A stretch of 64,000 nt of DNA from positions 47,839 through 111,838 of the forward strand of contig CALFOT010000055.1 of NCBI GenBank assembly GCA_937919925.1. The letters run 5' to 3'. This document shows positions 15,542 to 24,540 of the stretch, piece after piece. Below the pieces are notes generated by a model that ran no database searches, was not told the origin of the DNA, and saw only the letters and a program-made list of their open reading frames with translations. Position 1 is the stretch's first letter; the number at the start of each line of letters is the position of its first letter. This DNA comes from an uncultured bacterium (GTDB lineage: Bacteria; Planctomycetota; UBA1135). Made by a program: the position numbers and the translations under genes.

Positions 15542-17827
15542 TTAGTTGTCTTTGCGCACTTTGCTCTCGAGCAGCTGTTCGAATTGTTCCAAATATTGTT
15601 GCTGGCGTTGCGACCATGCATAGTTGCCAAAGCGAGACCGATAGACCAAGGTCGTAACCGTATTCAACGGGGCAAAAAACTCACCACCCCAACGCCGCAC
15701 TTGTTGGGTATATTCCAAAATGGATTGGGTGGGTTGGGAGTGAAACCCAAGTTCCTCAAGCAGCCACTCAATCCTCCCCCAATAATCCATTGCATGGTTG
15801 GCTTCCTCACTAAAGGTCGCTTGCATATGCCGCCGCTTACCAAGTTTCCTAAGTCGTGCCCAGACACTCGCCAACACCAAAGCGCAGAGGATGAACGGCA
15901 ACACTACAAATAGGGTCATCAATACCCAATTCAAACCCACTAGTGTTTTGCCTACTGGGGCGGGGAGAGCAAAATTCTCCTCGGATGTGCTTTCCGTGTC
16001 GGTGTTATCAGGCTGCTTTTTTAAGCTGGCTAGCGCAGCTGCTTGGGCACGCAGAGCCACCATCAACACATTACGTGAAGAAGATGGAGTTGGATCCACG
16101 GTGCGCCACGAGCCATCTTGTTGTTGGACCTCCAGCCAAGCATGAGCATCTGCAAGGCGACCCACATAAGCATTTTCGCTAGTGGAGAATTCGCTCACCA
16201 AGAAACCACTCGCTACCCGGCAGGCAATTCCATTGGCGCGTAAAAAGAGCATTCCGGCGGCGGCAAAATAGCTACAGTAACCACGCTGGTTGGCAAAAAA
16301 ATCTGCAAATGCGGCCATTCCGTTAGCCTGAGATGGCTCCAGGTCGTAGCTGAATTCACGTTGAAAGTAGGCAACAATGCGCGCAAGTTTTTCTTCTGCG
16401 CTGCGGTCCTCAGAACATAAGGCGCGAGCCTGCAGGATCCAATCTTGGAATTCAGTTTCTTGAGGCAAAGCCAGATAACGATACTCCGCTTGTTGGTTTG
16501 GGAGTAGGGCAACATTTTGCAGAACCGGTTGTGACCACCATTGATAGGCCATTAACTCTCCGGAAGTCAGCGTGCCCAGCGCAGTACCGTCTTCATCCAA
16601 ACGGCAACTGGGTAAATGCAGCGCGACGAGGCGTCGATCGTGGAGGAGATAGCCGCGTGTTCCCTTAACCCCATCCGCATCGTTAAATAACAGGCGTTGG
16701 CGAATTTCAAACCGTGACACCGGGTGATTGATGAGATCTTCATCAAATATGATCCAGTCGTCGGCGCCGACGCCGTCATCGGAGTGGCGAATCACTTCAG
16801 AACTAGGGCCGCGGCTTAGGCCTAGATGATCGAGTCGATCGAAAGTTGTGGCCAACAGGTAGAGCGGACGATTTGCGGAAAAATAGGGCGGTTCACCAGC
16901 TTGGCGATCACGATCGCGATCAGAAATAAGGCGAAACACCAGCGCTTTTTTGTTGGTTTCGATGACCTTCCCTTGCCAAGCGATGGTACTTGGCAGAACC
17001 ATCTCGCGCTGGAGTTCTTGAGGAACAACCTGGTTCTCATTCGCGGCGTTGTGCTTAGCTTGCGCTGCTTGCGCACTGCGCAGACTGCTGGCCTCCGCTG
17101 CCGCTAAGGCGCTGGCGCGGGCTTCTGCAGGCTGGATAGTAACCAGCAGAGCCAGTTGTTGAGACGCCAAGCCCAGCGGAAGAAGCACCAAACCTAAGAG
17201 CAACATCAGGCGTGCGCGCCCCCACAAGCCAAGTTCCGTTTCGGCGCAGTTTTCAAACTGATCGCGATCGATCTGCAGCAGACGTCGTGTCCAGCGCGCG
17301 TGTAACCATGTGGCCAAAGCAATCGTCATGAAGAACGTGATGAGCATCCAAGTGGCCATCAAAGTGCGCGCTAGCAAACCCATCGGCCACAACACGCTAT
17401 GCGCGAATTGGATTTCAAGGATGGGGAGGAGCAACGCCACCGCCGCGAGGGTGTCGGGGCGTGAATTACGCAGCGCGAACCCATGAACGGCCAAGAGCAG
17501 AAATACGGTCCAAGCTCCGAACCCGGCATGCCACTGAAACCAAGCCAGAGTGAAGGCCATCAACAGGATGAGCAAATGGTGAAACAGGCGATGATTCTGT
17601 GGTAACAAGGAGCCGCGGAAAGGCAAACGGCTGAGCTGTGGGCCGAGCAGTAGGCAGGTTGGCAGAAGGATCGCCAGCCACAGGGGCAAGCTCGCCCGTT
17701 GCACCAGCCACAGACCACTTGCCAAACCTCCCGAAAGTGCGAGCACCATTAAACCACGTGCACACCATCCATCCAGCGGCGAACGCGGCAGGGTTGGATA
17801 AAGGCGCTGACGCAAACGTGAACTCAT
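15542..17827 (-). CDS. Transglutaminase-like membrane protease (TgpA-type, DUF3488 + transglutaminase core)
   Basis: 761 residues. Residues ~20-235 contain several membrane helices (DUF3488-like). A large exterior region follows, with the papain-like transglutaminase core: Cys in 'RGYCSYFAAAG' (~514), His in 'DAHAWLEV' (~561) and Asp in 'TVDPTPSS' (~577). One more membrane helix ('LMTLFVVLPFILCALVLA') precedes a C-terminal cytoplasmic tail. Start ATG 17827 overlaps the DUF58 stop as ATGA; longer upstream reading is rejected. With MoxR and DUF58 it forms the common MoxR-DUF58-TgpA set, thought to act at the cell surface; the substrate is unknown. Confidence 0.88.
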   Translation of the reverse strand: MSSRLRQRLYPTLPRSPLDGWCARGLMVLALSGGLASGLWLVQRASLPLWLAILLPTCLLLGPQLSRLPFRGSLLPQNHRLFHHLLILLMAFTLAWFQWHAGFGAWTVFLLLAVHGFALRNSRPDTLAAVALLLPILEIQFAHSVLWPMGLLARTLMATWMLITFFMTIALATWLHARWTRRLLQIDRDQFENCAETELGLWGRARLMLLLGLVLLPLGLASQQLALLVTIQPAEARASALAAAEASSLRSAQAAQAKHNAANENQVVPQELQREMVLPSTIAWQGKVIETNKKALVFRLISDRDRDRQAGEPPYFSANRPLYLLATTFDRLDHLGLSRGPSSEVIRHSDDGVGADDWIIFDEDLINHPVSRFEIRQRLLFNDADGVKGTRGYLLHDRRLVALHLPSCRLDEDGTALGTLTSGELMAYQWWSQPVLQNVALLPNQQAEYRYLALPQETEFQDWILQARALCSEDRSAEEKLARIVAYFQREFSYDLEPSQANGMAAFADFFANQRGYCSYFAAAGMLFLRANGIACRVASGFLVSEFSTSENAYVGRLADAHAWLEVQQQDGSWRTVDPTPSSSRNVLMVALRAQAAALASLKKQPDNTDTESTSEENFALPAPVGKTLVGLNWVLMTLFVVLPFILCALVLASVWARLRKLGKRRHMQATFSEEANHAMDYWGRIEWLLEELGFHSQPTQSILEYTQQVRRWGGEFFAPLNTVTTLVYRSRFGNYAWSQRQQQYLEQFEQLLESKVRKDN

Positions 17828-19023
17828 GCAGGCTGGCGGGGAGCAAAGAGTGGAGTGGAGTAGCGGCGGTTCGGCAAAAACCAGCGTGCAGTTGCAGGAT
17901 CGGTGATGTCTAGGCGACGGCGCCCCAAGTCGCGGTGGTTGCCGAGCCCGGCACAAACCTGAATGCGAAAACACTCCCGTTGGCTGGAGCCATGACTGCG
18001 TGGAGTCGCAAATGGAGTGGCCGATTCGGGCGCAGCCAAAGTGATATGAGCGAGGGAAGTGAGAGTTTGAAACAACCCGCGTCGCCCTTGCTGTGCGGCT
18101 AAAAAGATGGGTTCTTGCACACCCAAACAGGCAAGTTCCACGTGGTAATTACGCCGCAAGAAAAAATCCGCCAAAGTGGCTGCGAGGCAAATAGCTTGCT
18201 CAAATTGCAGGCGTCGGCTGTCAAAGTTGGCTGGGGAAAGCGGCGCTAGAACTTCAATGCGCAGGCGCGGAGAACGCACTCCATGCATTTCACGAATCAT
18301 GGTATGTCCCCGTCGCGCGGTGCTTTTCCAGTGGACGAGGCGCTGGCTCATACCCGGCCGCCAGCGTTTCAAAGTGTGGAATTCCTCGGTATCGGTGAAG
18401 CGACCAGCACCCGTAGATAGGGTTTCCCGTTCGGCAGGGATGAGGCTTTGGGCATCGCGGAGTGCGCCTAATCGTGGGAAAGAGAGGATATCGGCGGGAA
18501 CCTCCCAAGCCGCAGTCCAGCGCAATAATCCAAACGGAAAAGTGGAAACGAGGCGTAAGCGGTGCTGCAAAAAGCGCCCGCGGCGGGGTAGCCGCAGGGA
18601 TCCATCCACCCACATATTTGCGCCCGGAGCAATGTGAGCGCGGTAGCCGAAGATGCCGCGTTGATTGCCTTCACTGCCATGGAGGAGCAGGACGTCGCGA
18701 GCGGCGATGTGGTCGCCAACATGATGCAGTCCAAAGCGGATTGGCAATAAATCCCAGGTGAAGCCAGTGGCCGGTTGCAAGGCGCTAGGGACTAAGCAGC
18801 GTAAGGCAGTGCGCCCTAGCCACCAGCTGGTCAAAAACAGGAGGAACACCAAACAAAGGAAGGCCAAGAAAAAAGCGGTAGGGTGAAAATCGGATGTCAG
18901 GAGCATGGCAGCAGCGCCCATGCCACTCAGCCACAATAGAGATTTAGCGAGTGCTGTGAGCTGACAATGCAATCCAAGGCTTGTGGCCTGCGCCGCACTC
19001 GGTTCCTCATCTACTTCCTTCAT
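17824..19023 (-). CDS. DUF58 domain protein
   Basis: 399 residues. Two N-terminal membrane helices ('LLWLSGMGAAAMLL', 'FFLAFLCLVFLLFLTSWWLG') are followed by a long extracytoplasmic/cytoplasmic region. The DUF58 signature appears near residue 218: 'EFHTLKRWRPGMSQRLVHWK' followed by STARR. DUF58 resembles a degenerate von Willebrand A domain and is presumed to be a client or partner of the MoxR ATPase. It is coupled by 4-nt overlaps at both ends (MoxR upstream, transglutaminase downstream). Confidence 0.88.
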   Translation of the reverse strand: MKEVDEEPSAAQATSLGLHCQLTALAKSLLWLSGMGAAAMLLTSDFHPTAFFLAFLCLVFLLFLTSWWLGRTALRCLVPSALQPATGFTWDLLPIRFGLHHVGDHIAARDVLLLHGSEGNQRGIFGYRAHIAPGANMWVDGSLRLPRRGRFLQHRLRLVSTFPFGLLRWTAAWEVPADILSFPRLGALRDAQSLIPAERETLSTGAGRFTDTEEFHTLKRWRPGMSQRLVHWKSTARRGHTMIREMHGVRSPRLRIEVLAPLSPANFDSRRLQFEQAICLAATLADFFLRRNYHVELACLGVQEPIFLAAQQGRRGLFQTLTSLAHITLAAPESATPFATPRSHGSSQRECFRIQVCAGLGNHRDLGRRRLDITDPATARWFLPNRRYSTPLFAPRQPA

Positions 19024-19970
19024 CGCGGCACACTTATCTCACCGAGAATACTTTCCAGGGCGGCACGCGTGCCGTACAGCCCACCCTCGAAGGCCGGCGC
19101 GGCTAATACGCGGTGCGCAATGCATGGCACGAAGAGATTTTTTAGATCATCGGGAGTCACAAAATCACGTTTGTTCAATAGTGCCAGAGCTTGAGCGGCA
19201 CGGTGCAAACCCAAGGCTGCACGCGTGGACGCGCCGAGGGCTAAATGGGGGTGGGCGCGAGTTGCTTCAATCAGATCGAGGAGGTAATCCAGTAAGTCAT
19301 CATCGTAGTGGACGCTAGGGACCGCCTCAATCAGTTGCTGCAATTCCTCTGGGCGTATGCACGCTTGGATGGATTTCACAGGATCCTGCAGGCCGCGTTC
19401 GCTGAGGACTTCGCGGGTGATTTCTCGGTCTGGATGGCCAATGCGCAGGCGCAGCAAGAAACGGTCTAGCTGGGATTCTGGCAGCGGGTAGGTGCCTTCA
19501 AACTCCATGGGGTTTTGCGTGGCTATGACAAAGAAGGGCTGCGGCAAGGCAAAACTCTCGCCATCGACCGAAATCGATGATTCACTCATGGCTTCCAGCA
19601 GGGCGGATTGCGTGCGCGGAGAGGTGCGGTTGAGTTCGTCGGCAAGGAGCACATTGTGAAAAACTGGGCCGCGCGCGAAGCGAAAACAGCTTTCCTTGCT
19701 ATCCCAAATACTGACACCCAATAAATCACTAGGAAGTAAATCGGAAGTGAACTGAATGCGGTGAAAATCTAAACCAACGGCCCGCGCCAGGGCGCGGGCC
19801 AATGTTGTTTTGCCCGTACCTGGCACATCCTCAAGCAATACATGGCCGCGGGCCAAAAGGCCTACTAAACAATAGCGAATAGTTTCTTGTTTGCCGCGCA
19901 CGACCTCGCCGATGCACGCTACTAGCTGTTCAAGCCGTTCAAGCGGCAGGTTGTGAAGATTCGTGGTCAT
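19020..19970 (-). CDS. MoxR family AAA+ ATPase
   Basis: 316 residues. Walker A 'DVPGTGKTTLARALA', Walker B 'VLLADELNRTSPRTQSALLE' and sensor 1 'FVIATQNPMEFEGTYPLPE' are the classic MoxR set; the C-terminal lid domain ends 'HRVLAAPAFEGG'. MoxR proteins act as chaperones that activate or assemble partner proteins, often with vWA-like domains; the DUF58 protein encoded next is the natural partner. Cytoplasmic hexamer by family. Confidence 0.93.
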   Translation of the reverse strand: MTTNLHNLPLERLEQLVACIGEVVRGKQETIRYCLVGLLARGHVLLEDVPGTGKTTLARALARAVGLDFHRIQFTSDLLPSDLLGVSIWDSKESCFRFARGPVFHNVLLADELNRTSPRTQSALLEAMSESSISVDGESFALPQPFFVIATQNPMEFEGTYPLPESQLDRFLLRLRIGHPDREITREVLSERGLQDPVKSIQACIRPEELQQLIEAVPSVHYDDDLLDYLLDLIEATRAHPHLALGASTRAALGLHRAAQALALLNKRDFVTPDDLKNLFVPCIAHRVLAAPAFEGGLYGTRAALESILGEISVPR

Positions 19971-20308
19971 GAATGGTTTTGGCCTTTCCGCTGCTCCAAA
20001 AATTCATCCAAACTGCCGTGAAAACTTTCCAGCTGTTTGACGGTATCTGGTGGCAAGACTTCGGCTGTTGGCGGCTGGGTAACGGTTGTTTCAGAAGGAC
20101 GGTCGGGCGGCGCTTGGTGAGTAGGTCGTTTGCCTAGCCCGAAAGCGCGCCCTAACAATAAAGCTCCACCCACGAAGAAAGCAACCATGAGCAGAAAGAA
20201 GGCAATCACCAGACCAAAGCCAAGCAGCAAAAGGCGCAAAAGGATAGCAATCGGACCATTACCGGCAACTGGGCCGGGAAAGGTGGCATGGAACAAGGGG
20301 CGTGGCAT
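19967..20308 (-). CDS. Small membrane protein of the MoxR operon
   Basis: 113 residues from ATG 20308. A GTG at 20314 is also in frame, but TATGCT (20320-20315) abuts it, while it leaves exactly 6 nt to ATG 20308. There is one long hydrophobic stretch or hairpin ('IAILLRLLLLGFGLVIAFFLLM', two parts), then a polar Pro/Thr-rich tail ending in a Lys/Gln-rich segment. No family is recognised. As first gene of the MoxR-DUF58-transglutaminase operon (4-nt overlap with moxR) it may be a membrane tether or regulator, which is inference only. Confidence 0.65.
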   Translation of the reverse strand: MPRPLFHATFPGPVAGNGPIAILLRLLLLGFGLVIAFFLLMVAFFVGGALLLGRAFGLGKRPTHQAPPDRPSETTVTQPPTAEVLPPDTVKQLESFHGSLDEFLEQRKGQNHS

Positions 20309-20314
20309 AGGCAC

Positions 20315-20320
20315 AGCATA
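20315..20320 (-). promoter_or_regulatory. -10 box of the MoxR operon
   Basis: TATGCT on the minus strand, 6 nt before ATG 20308 and directly abutting an alternative GTG. The spacing predicts transcription starting at or next to the ATG. Confidence 0.4.
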
Positions 20321-20458
20321 CTCTTTACGGGCATGCTGTCGTGGTGCTAGGCAAAGCCTCTAGCATGATGAAAGGAAGCTCTGATTGATTCGTACGGCGG
20401 CCCAGCGGCCTGAAGATTCTGATCCACCGCTCCACTCGCCCGAATAAATCCGAGTTTC

Positions 20459-22144
20459 CTAAAGTCCTAGTTTGCGGTATTTTGCCGCTTTTGAATCTTT
20501 GTTCTTCCCGGCCGCGGCATTACGCTCTGCTAACCACTCGGCGTAATCGCTGTAGTTGCCATAGAAAAATTCGACGACTCCCTTGCCCTCAAACGCCAGA
20601 ATGTGCGTGCACACGCGGTCAAGGAAATAGCGGTCGTGAGAAACAATCATCATGCACCCGGCATAGTGCTCAATGGCTTCCTCAAGTACTTGGGTGGTTG
20701 GCAAGTCCAAATCGTTGGTTGGCTCATCCAAAATAATCAAATTGCCACCGACGCGTAACATCTTCGCGAGTTGCACGCGGTTGCGTTGACCACCAGAAAG
20801 GGTGCCCACTTTTTGTTCTTGGTTGGTACCCTTAAAGTTGAATCGTGAGACGTAGGCACGCGATTGGATTTCGCCAGCGCCGAACGGCAGGAATTCTAAA
20901 CCGTCAGTGATTTCCTCGAACACCGATTTGTCATCACTCAATTCTGCACGGCGTTGGTCGACGAAGCAAGCTTCAATGGTGGAGCCGTGTTTGATGCTGC
21001 CGGAATCAGCCGGCTCCTCGCCGATGATCATTTTCATCAACGTGGTCTTGCCGGTACCGTTTGGCCCAATGATGCCAATGATGGCGCCGGGCGGCATTTC
21101 AAAGCTTAAGTTTTTCACCAGGATTTGATCACCATAAGCTTTTTTGACGTTGACTAAATCAATCACTTTGTTGCCGAGGCGTGGCCCTGCCGGAATCAAC
21201 AAGTCGATGTTTTCAGGGCGTAAGTGTTGCTGTTCTTCGACAAGTTGTTCATAACGTGCCAGTCGCGCCTTACTTTTGTTGCCGCGCGCTTTTGAGTTTT
21301 GTTTCACCCACGCGATTTCGGCATGCAAACGCTTCTGGCGCTTGTCCTGCTGCCGGTCACTGAGCAGGATCTCTTTTTCTTTGGCCTCAAGATATTTAGT
21401 GTAGTTGCCTTTGTAGGGACGGCAAGTGCCGCGCTCCACTTCGAGCATCCAATCCACCACATTATCCAAGAAATAACGGTCGTGCGTAATCACAATGACT
21501 AAACCGGCGTACTCGGCAAGATGATGCTCCAACCATGCAGTCGTATTCGCATCCAAGTGGTTGGTGGGTTCATCCAAAAGCAGGATGTCCGGCGTTTCAA
21601 TCAAAGTTTTGCACAGCGCAACACGTCGCGCTTCTCCGCCCGACAACACGCCACACAGGCGCCCCATGGGTGGTAAGTCGAGTGCGGCAGCAGATTTTTC
21701 TAAAAGGCGGTCGACCTCCCACATATTGTTGGTATCGATTTCGGCCTGCAAGTGGTCAAACTCGGCGGACAACTTCTCTAATTGCGCGCCATCGGCATCA
21801 CCCATCAGCATGCAGATTTCGTTGTAACGATCGGTCATGGCGTGCACATGTGCGACAGACTGGTCCAAGGCTTCCTTGACCGTCAACTTCGGATCCAGGT
21901 GCGGCTCCTGAGAAACATAGCCGATACTACGCTCCTTCATGTGGATCCGAGTGCCCTCGAACTCCTTATCCGCTCCGGCCAAAATTTTCAGTAGGGTGGA
22001 CTTGCCGGAACCGTTGGCACCAATCACGCCAATCTTTGCACCGGCAAAGAAGGACAGCGTGACATTATTCAGGACCTGGGTCCGATCGTAGAACTTATTC
22101 AGTCCAATGACCTGTAGGACGTACTCGTTGGGGTTTTCAGCCAT
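20459..22144 (-). CDS. ettA: Energy-dependent translational throttle protein EttA (ABC-F)
   Basis: 561 residues, two ABC ATPase domains without membrane segments. Walker A motifs are 'GANGSGKSTLLK' and 'GPNGTGKTTLMK'; signature motifs are 'LSGGEARRVAL' and 'LSGGQRNRVQL'. Between them lie the EttA arm and linker ('RPYKGNYTKYLEAKEKE', 'KSKARLARYEQL'). EttA binds the ribosomal E site and gates the first elongation steps according to ATP/ADP ratio. Start ATG 22144; a TAGAAT box at 22162-22157 lies 12 nt upstream. Monocistronic by appearance. Confidence 0.95.
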   Translation of the reverse strand: MAENPNEYVLQVIGLNKFYDRTQVLNNVTLSFFAGAKIGVIGANGSGKSTLLKILAGADKEFEGTRIHMKERSIGYVSQEPHLDPKLTVKEALDQSVAHVHAMTDRYNEICMLMGDADGAQLEKLSAEFDHLQAEIDTNNMWEVDRLLEKSAAALDLPPMGRLCGVLSGGEARRVALCKTLIETPDILLLDEPTNHLDANTTAWLEHHLAEYAGLVIVITHDRYFLDNVVDWMLEVERGTCRPYKGNYTKYLEAKEKEILLSDRQQDKRQKRLHAEIAWVKQNSKARGNKSKARLARYEQLVEEQQHLRPENIDLLIPAGPRLGNKVIDLVNVKKAYGDQILVKNLSFEMPPGAIIGIIGPNGTGKTTLMKMIIGEEPADSGSIKHGSTIEACFVDQRRAELSDDKSVFEEITDGLEFLPFGAGEIQSRAYVSRFNFKGTNQEQKVGTLSGGQRNRVQLAKMLRVGGNLIILDEPTNDLDLPTTQVLEEAIEHYAGCMMIVSHDRYFLDRVCTHILAFEGKGVVEFFYGNYSDYAEWLAERNAAAGKNKDSKAAKYRKLGL

Positions 22145-22198
22145 GATGAACCGAGCATTCTATCCGTGAATAAGGCGGATGGAAACGGTGGGTGAAGA

Positions 22199-22624
22199 CT
22201 AGTCGAGAGCTTCTTCGGTAGACTCCATTTGCTGCCGAATAGAAGCGGCACTGACGACCGGACCTTCGGCGTTGCTGCCGGGGCAAAAATCCATGACATC
22301 TTGACGATAGGTTTCCTCAGAAACCAGCAATTCCTCCCAGAAGGGCCAGGTGCCGCATTGAGTGGGTTTTGCGGCGTGGACCGAACAAACCGTGCCTTCC
22401 AGGAAAACACAATGGCCATCCACAAAGCGCAAGCTGCGGTGACCGCTGTCCTCGCTGCGCGTATAGCTACGGTTGAAGCTAGCCAAATTGACCCCAAAAT
22501 GTTCCGCCAAGCGCGTGCGATCCCGATAACTCACATACACCTTGTCCATTTCGCCATGTGCATGGCAACATTTGCCACACTGGGTGCAGGCAAAGGGAAG
22601 GCCGTCGTTCCACCAAACTGTCAT
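22199..22624 (-). CDS. YkgJ family cysteine cluster protein
   Basis: 141 residues. The N-terminal C-x2-C-x2-CC ('CTQCGKCC', residues 13-20) plus later Cys in 'GHCVFLEGTVCSVHAAKPTQC' (two parts: 'DGHCVFL', 'VCSVHAAKPTQC') and 'DFCPG' form the eight-Cys zinc/iron cluster signature. A metal-binding or metal-chelating role is the family annotation; the biochemical function is unknown. It is divergently arranged 23 nt from the sigma54 activator gene with overlapping promoter elements. Confidence 0.85.
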   Translation of the reverse strand: MTVWWNDGLPFACTQCGKCCHAHGEMDKVYVSYRDRTRLAEHFGVNLASFNRSYTRSEDSGHRSLRFVDGHCVFLEGTVCSVHAAKPTQCGTWPFWEELLVSEETYRQDVMDFCPGSNAEGPVVSAASIRQQMESTEEALD

Positions 22625-22630
22625 GCCTAC

Positions 22631-22640
22631 AGGGTATCCT
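22631..22640. promoter_or_regulatory. Overlapping bidirectional -10 elements, ykgJ-like / sigma54 activator
   Basis: The decamer AGGGTATCCT reads TATCCT on the plus strand (22635-22640, 7 nt before ATG 22648) and TACCCT on the minus strand (22636-22631, 6 nt before ATG 22624). The two boxes share two base pairs, so the two polymerases would compete. GGTGGAG just before ATG 22648 may serve as a weak Shine-Dalgarno sequence. Confidence 0.45.
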
Positions 22641-22647
22641 GGTGGAG

Positions 22648-24540
22648 ATGAGTAATCCCATCGAGATTCACGTCGAGCGAGACAGTATCAAAAGAGTCCT
22701 GACCATCGAGGCCGAGTCGGTGTTGATTGGGCGTGGCCGCGATTGCGAGGTGCGTATTGATGATCCACTTGCTTCGCGTCATCACTGTCGCTTGGAGCGC
22801 CTCGGGCGGGAGGTCTTCGTGGTGGATTTAGATTCCCGCAACGGCACTTGGATTGGCTCCGCGCAGGTTGATCGCCATACACTTTCCAGCACCGAAGTCA
22901 TCCGCATCGGCAGCACAACTTTACGCGTTGTGGGGGGGATGGATGGCAGTCTTGCTTCGATCGAGTCCACTCAGACTCAGGAAACACCGCGCGAGCAGGA
23001 CATGCTGCAAACGATATTGGCCGTGGCGCGCACTTTAGAACAAGAAGACCGGATGGAGCGTTCGGCAGCTTTGTTGGTGGATGCAGCGGTATCGTTGACT
23101 CGCGCCGAACGCGGCTTTCTGTTTTTGCTGGAAGACGGGCGTACGACCTTGGCCCTGGCACGTAACTTTGCGCGCGAACCCGTACCCGCGCCGGAGACTA
23201 AATTTTCGCGCACCCTGCTGGCCAAAACTTTGCATTGTCGCGATGCCGTGCTGTTGACTGATGCCGCGAGTGACGGTGAGTTTGCGGGGGTAGAGAGTAT
23301 TTCCGACTTAGGTCTGCGTTCGGTGCTAGCGGTGCCGCTGCGTTACCGCGGCGAAGTGATGGGTTTACTAGCAGTCGACCATCGTCTGACCACCTCAGCC
23401 TTCCGGCGCAGCGATATTTCCCTAGTGGGTGGCTTGGCTGGATTGGCGTCAGCCTATTTGGGAGCGAAGCGATTGGATCATTCGCTGCTTAAATTGAAGC
23501 GCCATAACAATCGTTTGCAGCGTCAGCTTGGCAAACGCAGTAGTGCTCTTCCGGTAGCGCCCATCGAAACTAGCGCCGGTGCCGGATTTGCAGGTCTGAT
23601 CGGTACTTCTCCAGCAATGCAGGAGCTGTGCTCTGCCATGGAGCGTATTTTGAACAGTAGCGCCACGGTTGTGATTGAGGGCGAAAGCGGCACTGGCAAA
23701 GAACTCGTGGCGCGTGCTTTGCATTATCACAGTCGTTTGGCTGATCGCCCCTTTGTGGTCGAAAACTGTGGGGCTTTGCCGGATACGCTGCTGGAGTCGG
23801 AACTATTTGGTCACAGCAAAGGCGCTTTTACTGGCGCTACCCATGATCGTATCGGTCGTTTTGAAGAGGCCGATGGCGGCACCATGTTCTTGGATGAAGT
23901 GGGGGAGATGTCGGTAGCGATGCAAGCGCGTTTATTGCGGGTTCTGCAGGAAGGTGAAATCCGTAGAGTTGGAAGCAATGAAATGCGCCGCGTGCAAGTG
24001 CGTGTGGTTGCGGCCACAAATGCCGATTTAGCAGCGAAGGTAAAAGCTGGCGAATTCCGCGAAGATCTTTATTACCGTCTTAAGGTCATTGGTTTGCGGG
24101 TGCCACCGTTGCGCGAGCGGCGCGAAGACATTGCCTTGCTGTGTGATTATTTTTTGGTCATTGAAGCCGCCGAAAATGGGGTGGAGCCGCGTTCCGTCGG
24201 TGATGCTGCCCGCAAGGCGCTTGGGGCTTATCGGTGGCCGGGGAACGTGCGCGAGTTGCGCAACGAGATGCGCCGCTTAGTGTTGCTTGGCGAGGGCGAA
24301 GTGCAAGCGCACGAGCTGTCCGCAGCCGTTTTGCGCGCCGATACTGGTGTGCCGCTGGATCTTCGTGATGGCGCTTCTTTGAGCGAACGTGTGAAGGCTA
24401 TGGAAATCACCGCCATCCTCGCAGCCATCGCAGCGGAGCCAAATAATCGTTCCCAAGCAGCACATTTATTAGGCATCACGCGTTTTTCGCTGTTGCGAAA
24501 AATTGAAAAATACGGCATTAAAGTGGAGGAAGAAGCCTGA
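22648..24540 (+). CDS. Sigma-54-dependent activator with FHA and GAF domains
   Basis: 630 residues. FHA domain at ~20-95 ('LIGRGRDCEVRIDDPLASRH', 'DLDSRNGTWIG'), GAF domain at ~130-300, sigma-54 AAA+ domain at ~330-570, and a C-terminal Fis-type helix-turn-helix ('RSQAAHLLGITRFSLLRKIE'). The AAA+ part has Walker A 'GESGTGKE' (~344) and an intact GAFTGA loop, so it should truly contact sigma-54. The FHA domain binds phosphothreonine, and the next gene is a Ser/Thr kinase: a phospho-signal from the kinase to the FHA domain is a plausible control. An upstream in-frame Met at 22558 is rejected because the FHA start fits ATG 22648. Confidence 0.93.
   Translation: MSNPIEIHVERDSIKRVLTIEAESVLIGRGRDCEVRIDDPLASRHHCRLERLGREVFVVDLDSRNGTWIGSAQVDRHTLSSTEVIRIGSTTLRVVGGMDGSLASIESTQTQETPREQDMLQTILAVARTLEQEDRMERSAALLVDAAVSLTRAERGFLFLLEDGRTTLALARNFAREPVPAPETKFSRTLLAKTLHCRDAVLLTDAASDGEFAGVESISDLGLRSVLAVPLRYRGEVMGLLAVDHRLTTSAFRRSDISLVGGLAGLASAYLGAKRLDHSLLKLKRHNNRLQRQLGKRSSALPVAPIETSAGAGFAGLIGTSPAMQELCSAMERILNSSATVVIEGESGTGKELVARALHYHSRLADRPFVVENCGALPDTLLESELFGHSKGAFTGATHDRIGRFEEADGGTMFLDEVGEMSVAMQARLLRVLQEGEIRRVGSNEMRRVQVRVVAATNADLAAKVKAGEFREDLYYRLKVIGLRVPPLRERREDIALLCDYFLVIEAAENGVEPRSVGDAARKALGAYRWPGNVRELRNEMRRLVLLGEGEVQAHELSAAVLRADTGVPLDLRDGASLSERVKAMEITAILAAIAAEPNNRSQAAHLLGITRFSLLRKIEKYGIKVEEEA

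Noticed and set aside
22558..22647. Longer N-terminus for the sigma-54 activator
   Set aside because: It would run through the start of the divergent ykgJ-like gene and precedes the FHA domain with no signal; ATG 22648 fits domain start and promoter spacing.
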